A DNA stretch of 5,734 bases from Actinomycetota bacterium (GCA_016781115.1 JADDQX010000158.1:1-5734), one strand, 5' to 3'; counted from the first letter of the stretch, positions 1 to 4,948 are shown. Program-made: numbers and translations. The notes: generated by a model not told the origin, from the letters alone.

Positions 1-6
1 TAGAGT
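1..6 (+). promoter_or_regulatory. possible -10 element for the first lipoprotein gene
   Basis: The window opens with TAGAGT, which fits the TANNNT form of an actinobacterial -10 hexamer. It ends 12 nt before the ATG at 19, so the transcript would have only a very short leader. No Shine-Dalgarno-like sequence lies between the two. Any -35 element would be outside the window, so this rests on one hexamer. Confidence 0.3.
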
Positions 7-18
7 GTCGAACCGGTT

Positions 19-570
19 ATGAGAAGAGGCCGTGCGTTGGGTCTAACAGTGGCAGTTCTTGTTGTCGGCGCATGTGGTTCAGACCAGGTCGCCCGACGAT
101 CAGAGCCGTCGCGTTCGCCCGCGTCGGTCGGAACGGCGTCCTCAGAGGAAAAATCATCCGGAGAGGACCAAACCTGCAGCGAGGAGATCCCCTTCGATGC
201 GACCTATCTTCCAGGCGGCTTCGAGCACAAGCTCGTCCCGGGACCTGCGCCTAGGGGTCGGCCGCGCGATGGGGAGGAGCAGGTCATCTTTCATTTCAGG
301 GGCAGCAATGGGCGCGCGATCGAAGTACGGCGCCCCGGCACCCTCTTCGTCGAATTGGCCCAGGGGGACGACGCCCCGACGATCCATGTTCTTGGCGAGG
401 ACACGGCAGCTTTCGGGCCCATCAACCCTGGTGGGAACGAGTTCATAGTCTTCATCACCTATCCCAGCAACGCCGACCCGGAGGATCAATGCGCCTGGTT
501 CTCGCTGAACGAGGTCGGGGTTTCTCTTGCGGAATTGAAGAAGGTCGCAGAGGGACTCCGCGAAATCTAA
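19..570 (+). CDS. small secreted lipoprotein with YLPxGF-type domain
   Basis: This encodes 183 residues. The N-terminus is a lipoprotein signal: Arg2, Arg3 and Arg5, a hydrophobic stretch at about 7-16, then the lipobox VVGAC with Cys19 as the expected lipidated residue. A Ser/Glu/Pro-rich linker (about 20-50) leads to a folded domain starting near Cys53. The motif YLPGGF at 63-68 and the ending VSLAELKKVAEGL resemble the exported DUF4367-like domain of Gram-positive bacteria, which has YLPEGF near its start and a short closing helix. That is a motif-level resemblance only. Cys53 and Cys158 could form a disulfide. The ATG at 19 is the only start that keeps the whole signal, because the GTG at 5 hits a stop within six codons. 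The gene faces the transposase remnant tail to tail. Biochemical role unknown; probably anchored on the outer face of the membrane. Confidence 0.8.
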   Translation: MRRGRALGLTVAVLVVGACGSDQVARRSEPSRSPASVGTASSEEKSSGEDQTCSEEIPFDATYLPGGFEHKLVPGPAPRGRPRDGEEQVIFHFRGSNGRAIEVRRPGTLFVELAQGDDAPTIHVLGEDTAAFGPINPGGNEFIVFITYPSNADPEDQCAWFSLNEVGVSLAELKKVAEGLREI

Positions 571-618
571 ATAGTCTCGCTGGTGTGTGACGACAGAACG
601 GCATCGTTGTGTCACTCC

Positions 619-1318
619 TCAAGCGGCCACTCGCACCTCAACTCGCCATGCGGTTGATTCGTCGTAGATCTGCGCGTGCCGAAGGCGGCCGTGGAGAATC
701 GCTACGAGACGGTTCGCTAGAGCTCGCAGTGCCTGGTTGTGGGTCTTTCCTCGGACCAGTTGCCGGTCGAAGTAGGCGCGAGCTCCCGGGGATGCAGTGA
801 GGGAGGCGAACGCCCATAGGTAGCAGGCGTTGAACAACCGCTCGTTGCGGGCAAAGCGGGCCAACACGACGCGTCGGGTTCCCGATGCCTTCGTGATTGG
901 CGACGTGCCCGCGTAGTTGCGCCTGGCTTTAGCATCGACGTAGCGGGTTCGGTCGTCGCCGAACTCAGCGAGCACCCGGGCGCCGAGGACCGTGCCGAGT
1001 CCGGGAAGAATGCGCAGGATCTTGGCCTCCGGGTGATCTTCAAAAGACGACTCGAGCTCCTTCTCCAGCTCCGCGATCTGCTCGTTCAGACCTGAGATCA
1101 TCCTCACAAGCGACGCGGTCACGGTCCCATAGGCGGCAGTGACAGTGGCCGGCGCTTGGAGCTGCTGGGAGCGAAGCGCGGTCTGGATTTTCTCGGTCTT
1201 CGACTGATGTTCTTCTGGCGTCCGCCTCTCCTGAGCGCCGCGGCGATCTTGTGCGGGAGAGTCGTCGACCCAGCTCCGGGCTCGGTGCGATCGCCAGGAT
1301 CGCGACGGCGTCTACCAT
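619..1318 (-). pseudogene. IS110-family transposase, truncated and frameshifted
   Basis: This is the C-terminal half of an IS110-type (DEDD/serine) transposase. The open part, 619-1122 with a nominal GTG start at 1122, encodes 167 residues: an Asn/Gln/Glu-rich coiled segment (about 10-26), PGLGTVLGARVLAEFGDD at 40-57, the conserved Tnp-domain signature AGTSPITKASG at 71-81 (Ser74 and Ser80), and a normal family C-terminus with stop at 619-621. The similarity does not begin at 1122. The same frame continues upstream as SKTEKIQTALRSQQL, a second frame adds KIAAALRRGGRQKNI (about 1206-1250), and a third adds AVAILAIAPSPELGRRLSR (about 1251-1312). So two single-base losses, near 1204-1206 and 1249-1252, interrupt the gene. 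Before about 1330 the similarity stops, and the N-terminal DEDD RuvC-like domain expected in a protein of about 400 residues is missing. It is inactive as it stands. The short ORF beginning at 1122 is an artefact of the broken frame. Confidence 0.85.
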
Positions 1319-1330
1319 CTCCTCCTCTCA
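619..1330 (-). mobile_element. IS110-family insertion sequence remnant
   Basis: This marks the recognisable extent of the element. The right limit (about 1330) is where transposase similarity ends; the left limit is the transposase stop, with the true end probably a few bases into 571-618. IS110 elements usually lack terminal inverted repeats and target duplications, and none is visible, so exact ends cannot be read. The element's noncoding flank that would carry a bridge RNA could not be recognised on either side. Confidence 0.6.
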
Positions 1331-1623
1331 GCTCGGCAGCAGCATCAGCCTCGAGGAGATAGGCGGTGTCCTAATGGATCAGTGCTCTCGATGGCACGAC
1401 ATCCCACGAGCCCTCATCTCTCCTCGCCGACCGGAGGGGCACGATCTAGCACTAAGGCTTGGAGCCTCGGAGAAAGTCGGTGCTCACCCTCCGGCTGGCT
1501 GAGAGGTCACCCTCCCACGAGGTCTTGCGACCCCATTAGGTGAAAGCGCAGCCGTCGACCGGGAGGCTGTGGAAGGTCGGCTACAAGCCGGATGCAGCGT
1601 CCGAGAAAACTGGTGCGTCTGGG
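1331..1623. other. gene-free stretch holding a decayed repeat copy
   Basis: About 290 bases lie between the transposase remnant and the beta-propeller gene with no convincing gene on either strand. The stretch contains the decayed repeat copy at 1390-1502. A weak hairpin CAGCC(11 nt)GGCTG lies around 1550-1571. The rest shows no clear promoter, RNA gene or terminator. It reads as a scar of old insertion and duplication. Confidence 0.5.
1390..1502 (+). repeat. decayed copy of the sequence at 3110-3222
   Basis: Bases 1391-1430 match 3111-3150 without gaps at 34 of 40 positions, including the run TCCTCGCCGA; weaker similarity with small gaps continues to about 1502. In the frame used by the downstream ORF this copy reads D-G-T-T-S-H-E-P-S-S-L-L-A-D against D-R-T-T-F-H-D-L-S-S-V-L-A-D, then meets a TAG. 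It looks like a pseudogene fragment of the small ORF at 3092, or one copy of a dispersed element. The copies lie 1720 bp apart in direct orientation. Confidence 0.6.
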
Positions 1624-1629
1624 TAGCGT
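1624..1629 (+). promoter_or_regulatory. possible -10 element of the beta-propeller gene
   Basis: TAGCGT fits TANNNT and ends 7 nt before the ATG at 1637, the geometry of a leaderless transcript. There is no Shine-Dalgarno sequence before that ATG, and no convincing -35 element is visible. The same geometry recurs before the genes at 2784 and 4497, which raises its credibility slightly. Confidence 0.35.
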
Positions 1630-1636
1630 GAGCCTC

Positions 1637-2272
1637 ATGTTCGACCGGTCGTTGCGAACCAAGGCCGCGCTCTGTCTGGCCACAACGGTCGGGCTCCTCG
1701 TGGCAGGTAGCTGTCAAGCAGGATCGGACCCACAGAAGGGTGATACTCCCAAGCCTCCACCCATCGCATGGTCGGAACCTCTGTATGGCCGTCCGTTACG
1801 GCCCAACCGGGCCGCTGGCTGCGGTTCGATCTTGTTCTTGGGGTATAGAGAGGTTCCTAACAACACGGTCGACATCGCCCTGCTCGACGCAAAGCCGCCT
1901 CGAGTGACAGCGATCACAACGTTCACGACCACAGACTTCTCGTCCGCGGCGTGGTCCCCAGCGGCGCACTTCGTCGCTTTCACCGGGAAGGCTCGCAGGT
2001 CGGGACTGCGGGAGGAGCTCTTTGTCGTTCGTGCCGATGGCTCCGGACGCCGGCGGTTGACTCGGGGACTGAACGTCGACTTCGCTTTGTCGTGGTCGCC
2101 TGACGAGACTCAGATCGCGGTCAGGGACCTGGGTTCGGATTCGATCGTTGCTGTCGATCTCGACGGTCGTCATCGTGTACTGGGCGCGGCTCGAACCCCG
2201 TGTGGTCCCCCGCCGGGGAGTGGATCATGTATTCGGTACGCGATGGCGGACGAGCGTCGCTGGTTCTCGTGA
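1637..2272 (+). CDS. beta-propeller (TolB/PD40-like) exported protein, N-terminal part
   Basis: This is the first half of a WD40-like (PD40/TolB-type) beta-propeller protein. The ATG at 1637 is preferred over an in-frame ATG at 1592: it gives a compact export signal (Arg4, Arg7, Lys9, hydrophobic 10-23) and a leaderless-type -10 lies 7 nt upstream. The signal ends in VAGSC with Cys26; Ser at -1 and Gly at -2 make a loose lipobox, so a lipoprotein is likely but not certain. After a Pro-rich linker (about 31-45) come propeller strands, with WSP motifs at 106-108 and 153-155 and the turn RADGSGRRRLTRG typical of PD40 repeats. True coding ends near 2199: similarity stops at residue about 188, and the last 24 residues before the stop at 2270-2272 are out-of-frame translation. 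The frame resumes in the entry starting at 2200. Such proteins usually act as extracytoplasmic binding scaffolds. Ligand unknown. Confidence 0.75.
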   Translation: MFDRSLRTKAALCLATTVGLLVAGSCQAGSDPQKGDTPKPPPIAWSEPLYGRPLRPNRAAGCGSILFLGYREVPNNTVDIALLDAKPPRVTAITTFTTTDFSSAAWSPAAHFVAFTGKARRSGLREELFVVRADGSGRRRLTRGLNVDFALSWSPDETQIAVRDLGSDSIVAVDLDGRHRVLGAARTPCGPPPGSGSCIRYAMADERRWFS

Positions 2273-2739
2273 GACCAGATGGCACTGGCCGCCGGGTTCT
2301 AGCTGAGCACGAACAGGGCGATCTCTCACCACAAAGCTGGTCGCCGGACGGGCGTCACATCCTCTACACCACCACGTTACGGGGCATAACTCAGCTCTGG
2401 CGCACCGACACATCAGGGAAGTCAGTGGTGCTGGACACGGGCCCAGCTGCCCGGATCGAGGAGGTGGCGTGGTCCCCGGTCGCAGATCGCATCGCATACG
2501 CCCGCAAGGCTGACGAGCAGGGAGCCATCGTGGTCGCTCCGATCGCAAGACCGCAAGAGGGCCGAGCTATCACGCCGATCTGCTGCCACGAGGGCCCGGA
2601 TTGGTCCCCGGACGGCAAGAGGACCGTCTTTGGATCACTCCGGGGCCTCTCCATCGCAGGCGTTCACAGCAAGCGGACTGACAGGTTCGCGCTCGAGCGC
2701 TACTCCTACTCCAGCGATCCGGATTGGGCGCCCTGCTAA
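2200..2739 (+). CDS. beta-propeller (TolB/PD40-like) protein, C-terminal part after frameshift
   Basis: This is the second half of the same propeller, read one frame back. It opens directly on the motif VWSPAGEWIMYSV and continues with WSP motifs at residues 47-49, 91-93 and 135-137, closing with PDWAPC. Counting both halves there are six WSP-type motifs plus a final WAP, about what a six-bladed propeller with a closing strand needs, and the joined protein would be about 367 residues. It has no signal or ribosome binding site of its own, and its nominal GTG at 2200 sits inside a propeller repeat, so it is not an independent gene. The break falls on a run of four C (2196-2199). One more C would give T-P-V-W-S-P in a single frame. 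Either this is a recent disabling mutation or a homopolymer error in the assembly. Confidence 0.8.
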   Translation: MWSPAGEWIMYSVRDGGRASLVLVRPDGTGRRVLAEHEQGDLSPQSWSPDGRHILYTTTLRGITQLWRTDTSGKSVVLDTGPAARIEEVAWSPVADRIAYARKADEQGAIVVAPIARPQEGRAITPICCHEGPDWSPDGKRTVFGSLRGLSIAGVHSKRTDRFALERYSYSSDPDWAPC

Positions 2740-2770
2740 AGAGGGTCCCGATTCCCCGCGTTCAGGTCTA

Positions 2771-2776
2771 GATAAT
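2771..2776 (+). promoter_or_regulatory. possible -10 element of the small membrane protein gene
   Basis: GATAAT differs from TATAAT at one base and ends 7 nt before the ATG at 2784, the spacing expected when transcription starts at or beside the start codon. No Shine-Dalgarno sequence is present. The hexamer overlaps an upstream ATG at 2775, which argues that 2784 is the real start. No clear -35 element is visible. Confidence 0.4.
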
Positions 2777-2783
2777 GGATGCC

Positions 2784-3095
2784 ATGACGCCACTTCCGTA
2801 TGTAGGACTGACTCTGCACGGTCTCCTCTTCGCGGCCCTCGTAGGCGTGTGCGCCTTCGACGACGGTGACCTGGCTCACGATTGGACCGACTGCCTCATT
2901 CCACTTGGCTTGATCCTGGTGCCGCTTGTCTTCGCCGCTGTCGGCACCCGCACACGCTCGTCGGGGGCACTTGTAGTCGCGGCGGTGATGGGCGTGCTCG
3001 TTGGACTTGTCTCACTCACGGGACCCGGCTTGTTCGTCCTTGTCCCTGCGGTCATCTACGGCCTCGCTGCCGTCCGTATCCCTGCCGAGCCATGA
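2784..3095 (+). CDS. small four-helix membrane protein, unknown function
   Basis: I do not recognise a family. From the ATG at 2784 the protein has 103 residues; an in-frame ATG at 2775 would add three. Hydrophobic segments lie at about 6-25, 38-55, 63-81 and 82-98, separated by an acidic loop (DDGD, about 26-29) and a basic turn (RTRSS). The last two run almost together through a Leu/Val/Gly-rich stretch, so three or four helices are possible. The gene starts 44 nt after the propeller gene ends, with its own -10-like hexamer. Its stop overlaps the next start as ATGA at 3092-3095, pointing to translational coupling with the small ORF downstream. Confidence 0.65.
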   Translation: MTPLPYVGLTLHGLLFAALVGVCAFDDGDLAHDWTDCLIPLGLILVPLVFAAVGTRTRSSGALVVAAVMGVLVGLVSLTGPGLFVLVPAVIYGLAAVRIPAEP

Positions 3096-3235
3096 GACCC
3101 ATGGCAAACGATCGCACGACATTCCACGACCTCTCATCCGTCCTCGCCGATCTGCGGAGACCTGCTCTACCGCAAACCCGAAGGCGCCTACGAAAGTGGG
3201 TTGCCGCTCGCCAACAACCTGAGGACTTCGCATAG
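3092..3235 (+). CDS. short ORF coupled to the membrane protein gene, probably frameshifted
   Basis: As it stands this is 47 residues starting at an ATG that overlaps the previous stop (ATGA), with no ribosome binding site of its own, as in coupled translation. The first 21 residues (through HDLSSVLADL) look like genuine coding. After Leu21 the open frame becomes Arg-rich with poor G/C at third positions. A neighbouring frame, entered by skipping one C at 3155, reads GDLLYRKPEGAYESGLPLAN with better third-position GC and ends at a TAG at 3288-3290. The likely original protein is therefore about 65 residues, and the 47-residue form is a broken reading. A decayed relative lies at 1390-1502. Function unknown. 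Confidence 0.4.
   Translation: MRPMANDRTTFHDLSSVLADLRRPALPQTRRRLRKWVAARQQPEDFA
3110..3222 (+). repeat. direct repeat, better-preserved copy
   Basis: This is the partner of 1390-1502, with 34 of 40 identical bases over the first 40 and weaker similarity to about 3222. Here the sequence lies inside the short ORF that begins at 3092 and is open in its likely frame, so it is probably the parental or less damaged copy. The propeller gene and the small membrane protein gene lie between the copies. Confidence 0.6.
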
Positions 3236-3246
3236 GTGCGGCCTCG

Positions 3247-3420
3247 GTGAGCTGGCGAGTCGACGGGCAGTACGCTGCTCAGGTGGCTAGACGCACATCA
3301 GAGAACGAGGTTGAGCTCGTTCACATCCTCGCATTTGTCGTGTTCTTCCCGGCCAGCGCCATCTATATCGGTGCCCGAGCTCTCATCCGCCGGCAGAAAG
3401 CCATCACCCAGCGCTCCTGA
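3247..3420 (+). CDS. small single-helix membrane protein
   Basis: From GTG 3247 the protein has 57 residues: a charged N-terminal part, one hydrophobic segment (LVHILAFVVFFPASAIYIGA, about 30-49) and a basic tail with RRQK. That is the layout of a small bitopic protein with its basic end in the cytoplasm. A weak AGGTG lies about 9 nt before GTG 3247. GTG 3283 is an alternative start giving 45 residues; it would overlap the TAG at 3288-3290 of the shifted upstream ORF by 8 nt, which fits a tightly packed operon. It ends 8 nt before the convergent gene on the other strand. Support comes from the hydrophobic pattern and third-position GC; function unknown. Confidence 0.45.
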   Translation: MSWRVDGQYAAQVARRTSENEVELVHILAFVVFFPASAIYIGARALIRRQKAITQRS

Positions 3421-3428
3421 CTCCCCCA

Positions 3429-3663
3429 TCAGGCCACCTCCTTCCGCGGCCTCAGCGAGAGGCACTGGCGATGGTCGACCAGCGCCCCGATGAAATTCCA
3501 GTAGTCGCAGTGCGACGCGATCTCGTACTTCGAGGTTGAAGCGGTTGTCCCTGACGACGACCCAGTAGCTCTGGTCGCTGCCTCCGACAGCCGTGACTGA
3601 GACGTGCTCGTAATCGTCGAGCGACTCCGCGAGCCGGACGGCTTCTTTCTCGAGCACTGCCAT
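3429..3663 (-). CDS. small soluble protein, frameshifted, unknown function
   Basis: The start is well defined: ATG at 3663 follows AAGGAGG (3669-3675) with a 5-nt gap, the strongest ribosome binding site in the window. The first 44 residues (to RFNL) have clean third-position GC and contain SYWVVVRDN. The undisturbed frame then continues to a stop at 3298-3300 (121 residues), but its third-position GC collapses straight after Leu44. The adjacent frame, entered by skipping one base (C at 3531 on the + strand), has almost only G/C third positions, reads KYEIASHCDYWNFIGALVDH, and stops at 3429-3431. I infer an original protein of about 77 residues broken by a single-base insertion. The downstream part of the 121-residue frame also overlaps the convergent small membrane gene, which the 77-residue version avoids. 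Cytoplasmic by lack of signal or helices; family not recognised. Confidence 0.65.
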
Positions 3664-3668
3664 TGCGG

Positions 3669-3675
3669 CCTCCTT
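3669..3675 (-). promoter_or_regulatory. strong Shine-Dalgarno sequence fixing the start at 3663
   Basis: AAGGAGG on the minus strand is followed by 5 nt and then ATG. It is a near-perfect anti-16S match. It contrasts with the upstream regions of 1637, 2784 and 4497, which lack any such sequence, so both initiation modes appear to be in use. Confidence 0.75.
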
Positions 3676-3721
3676 ATGGTCGACGGCTTTCGTCGCTCGG
3701 AGCGCGCGACATCAGCGGAGG

Positions 3722-3797
3722 GGTCCAAGGGGACCGGCTTTAGCCGGCGGCGAGGATAAGGAGCGAAGCGGTACCGGAGCCGCCTTAACCCCGCCGC
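3722..3797. repeat. three contiguous hairpins in a divergent intergenic region
   Basis: Three inverted repeats abut one another. The first is GGTCC-AAGG-GGACC (3722-3735). The second is CCGGCT-TT-AGCCGG (3734-3747). The third is a large imperfect one with arms 3747-3761 (GCGGCGAGGATAAGG) and 3783-3797 (CCTTAACCCCGCCGC), pairing at 13 of 15 positions around a 21-nt centre that contains the palindrome CGGTACCG (3769-3776). The array lies between divergent genes, so a terminator role for either is unlikely; no T-run follows. The form suits a REP/MITE-like dispersed repeat or a structured leader. Only one copy is in the window. Confidence 0.6.
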
Positions 3798-3812
3798 GCC
3801 GTGCGCTATACG
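3785..3812 (+). promoter_or_regulatory. weak candidate promoter beside the hairpin array
   Basis: TTAACC (3785-3790), inside the right arm of the large hairpin, and TATACG (3807-3812) are 16 nt apart and loosely fit -35 and -10 elements reading toward the lipoprotein gene at 3961. The leader would be about 140 nt. Matches are partial, so this is only a candidate. Confidence 0.2.
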
Positions 3813-3946
3813 GAAAGCGGCCGTCGACGTGGGGGCGGGCGGGACAACGAGAGCTGGAGTTGCGGGGGCGGGTCGGACGCCGCACGTCCGCGTCGGCGCG
3901 CTAGCCAGCGCGGCCGCGCTCGGTCAAACTGAGGCAACGCTAGGCG

Positions 3947-3952
3947 AGGAGG
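3947..3952 (+). promoter_or_regulatory. Shine-Dalgarno sequence selecting GTG 3961
   Basis: AGGAGG lies 8 nt before GTG 3961. This decides the start: the open frame extends further upstream to an ATG at 3829, but that extension would bury the lipoprotein signal at residue 45 and beyond. Confidence 0.75.
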
Positions 3953-3960
3953 TGAGACTG

Positions 3961-4419
3961 GTGCGTCGGTCGACGATCGCGTTGGCATCGGTTCTGATGA
4001 CGCTGGCCGCGTGTAACCAGGCGGCGCCGCCTGCATCCGAACCCGCGGGAGCCATCCACAGCCCAAGCGTCAACGACGCGGCGATCTTCTTTCCGACCTG
4101 GTCCAGCGATTCTCGCCCCACCGCCCTCGTCGGTGGGACGCTGGTGGCGCGGCGCGGATGCCTGTTCCTACGCACGGGAACCAGCCATGCGCTGGCTCTG
4201 TGGGAAGAGGGGTACTCGTACGTGGACCGGCAGTTGCTCGATCCCGCGGGTCAGCCGGTGGCGAGGGTCGGAGACGCGATCCACGGCGGCGGCGGGTACG
4301 CCTCGGACTGGGGGCACGCGCAGCAACTCGTCGGCGAGAAGATCCCGACGAGGTGCCGGCCCAAAGGTGCCGAGCCCTTCCTGCTTATCTACGACGTAGA
4401 ACACGGGGCGTCGAGCTGA
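3961..4419 (+). CDS. small secreted lipoprotein, unknown function
   Basis: From GTG 3961, 152 residues. Arg2-Arg3, a hydrophobic segment at 6-14 and the canonical lipobox LAAC with Cys18 make a clear lipoprotein signal. A Pro/Ala/Ser linker (about 20-40) follows. The domain contains GTLVARRGCLFL (59-70), LWEEGYSY (80-87), DPAGQPVARVGD (94-105), a Gly-rich loop GGGG (109-112) and IPTRC (128-132). This arrangement, with Cys67 and Cys132 free to pair, resembles small beta-rich actinobacterial lipoproteins with a GTL...GCL...WP.GY...DG..VAR.GD pattern; I know no established function for them. It ends shortly before the HTH membrane gene. Beyond the stop an adjacent frame stays open with good third-position GC to 4487, so the C-terminus may also be affected by an indel. 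Not related in sequence to the first lipoprotein. Confidence 0.8.
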   Translation: MRRSTIALASVLMTLAACNQAAPPASEPAGAIHSPSVNDAAIFFPTWSSDSRPTALVGGTLVARRGCLFLRTGTSHALALWEEGYSYVDRQLLDPAGQPVARVGDAIHGGGGYASDWGHAQQLVGEKIPTRCRPKGAEPFLLIYDVEHGASS

Positions 4420-4484
4420 CGGTGACCGATCCGGCGACCGCCGCAGGGGCCGAGATCTTGCCCAGACAGGAGACGTCGGCGGGC

Positions 4485-4490
4485 TAATCT
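4485..4490 (+). promoter_or_regulatory. probable -10 element for leaderless HTH gene
   Basis: TAATCT fits TANNNT and is followed by 6 nt and then GTG 4497. That spacing puts the transcription start at or next to the start codon. No Shine-Dalgarno sequence is present. A TTGCCC at 4458-4463 is too far away (21 nt) to be a good -35 element. Confidence 0.45.
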
Positions 4491-4496
4491 GAACAG

Positions 4497-4928
4497 GTGC
4501 CCATCCGGTTCAATACACGTCGCTTAGGGATGGCCCTCGGCTTCCTCTCGGTGGCGATCGTCTCGTTGGGAATGACATGGGCGAGCTGGCCCACTTCTCC
4601 CGCGGAGCCGTGTGTCCGACCCGATGTGTCGACGGATGCGATACGTGAGTGTGTAGCGATCCAGGCTCGCGCCACCGAGCCGAGCGTTACAAGACTGATT
4701 CCCCTTCTCGTCGGCGCCACTACCCTGGCGGGGTCGATCATCATCGGGACCCGAGCAGCGCGTCGCGTGATGACGGTTGCTGAAGCGGCGTCGGAGCTTC
4801 AAGTGCAACCTGGCGAAGTTCGCCATTTGATAGACGAAGGGGTACTAGAGATCTACTACCGAGAAACCGGGGCGATCTATCTACATCCTGAGCAGGTACA
4901 CCGGCTTAACGTCCAAGGGAGCAGCTAG
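4497..4928 (+). CDS. two-helix membrane protein with C-terminal excisionase/MerR-like HTH domain
   Basis: 143 residues from GTG 4497. A basic N-terminus (Arg4, Arg8, Arg9) leads into membrane helix 1 (about 11-31). A loop of about 35 residues follows with Cys39 and Cys52, placed outside by the positive-inside rule. Membrane helix 2 spans about 66-84 and ends in RAARR (86-90). From Met92 the protein is a short winged-helix-like domain: MTVAEAASELQVQPGEVRHL (92-111), then IDEGVL (112-117) and a strand-like tail with AIYLHPEQVHRL (126-137). This matches the HTH_17/excisionase pattern (TVxEAAxxLxVxxxxVxxLIxxGxL...). The HTH would sit on the cytoplasmic face, tethered to the membrane. Excisionase-like domains are usually small soluble proteins, so the fusion is unusual. 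It could be a membrane-held regulator with the Cys loop as sensor, but that is inference. Own leaderless-type promoter; strong hairpin after the stop. Confidence 0.8.
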   Translation: MPIRFNTRRLGMALGFLSVAIVSLGMTWASWPTSPAEPCVRPDVSTDAIRECVAIQARATEPSVTRLIPLLVGATTLAGSIIIGTRAARRVMTVAEAASELQVQPGEVRHLIDEGVLEIYYRETGAIYLHPEQVHRLNVQGSS

Positions 4929-4948
4929 ACCAGTCACAGCACGCGAGT

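Noticed and set aside
154..615. 153-residue minus-strand ORF opposite the first lipoprotein
   Set aside because: It lies antisense to a gene with a clear lipobox and has no ribosome binding site or recognisable domain; it is a shadow of GC-rich coding.
1390..1502. The repeat copy as an IS110 noncoding end encoding a bridge RNA
   Set aside because: It lies on the correct side of the transposase remnant, but its partner at 3110 is not near a transposase and the shared pattern follows a protein frame. No core or guide loops could be recognised.
3298..3428. C-terminal part of the literal 121-residue minus ORF
   Set aside because: Third-position GC drops after residue 44 and the region overlaps a convergent small membrane gene; the shifted frame ending at 3429 is the better reading.
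1168..3770. 11-base match GGAGCGAAGCG at 1168-1178 and 3760-3770
   Set aside because: It is short, with no similarity around it, and the first copy is inside transposase coding; chance in GC-rich DNA.
3829..3960. Upstream extension of the second lipoprotein to ATG 3829
   Set aside because: It would place the signal peptide and lipobox in the interior; GTG 3961 has an AGGAGG at proper spacing.
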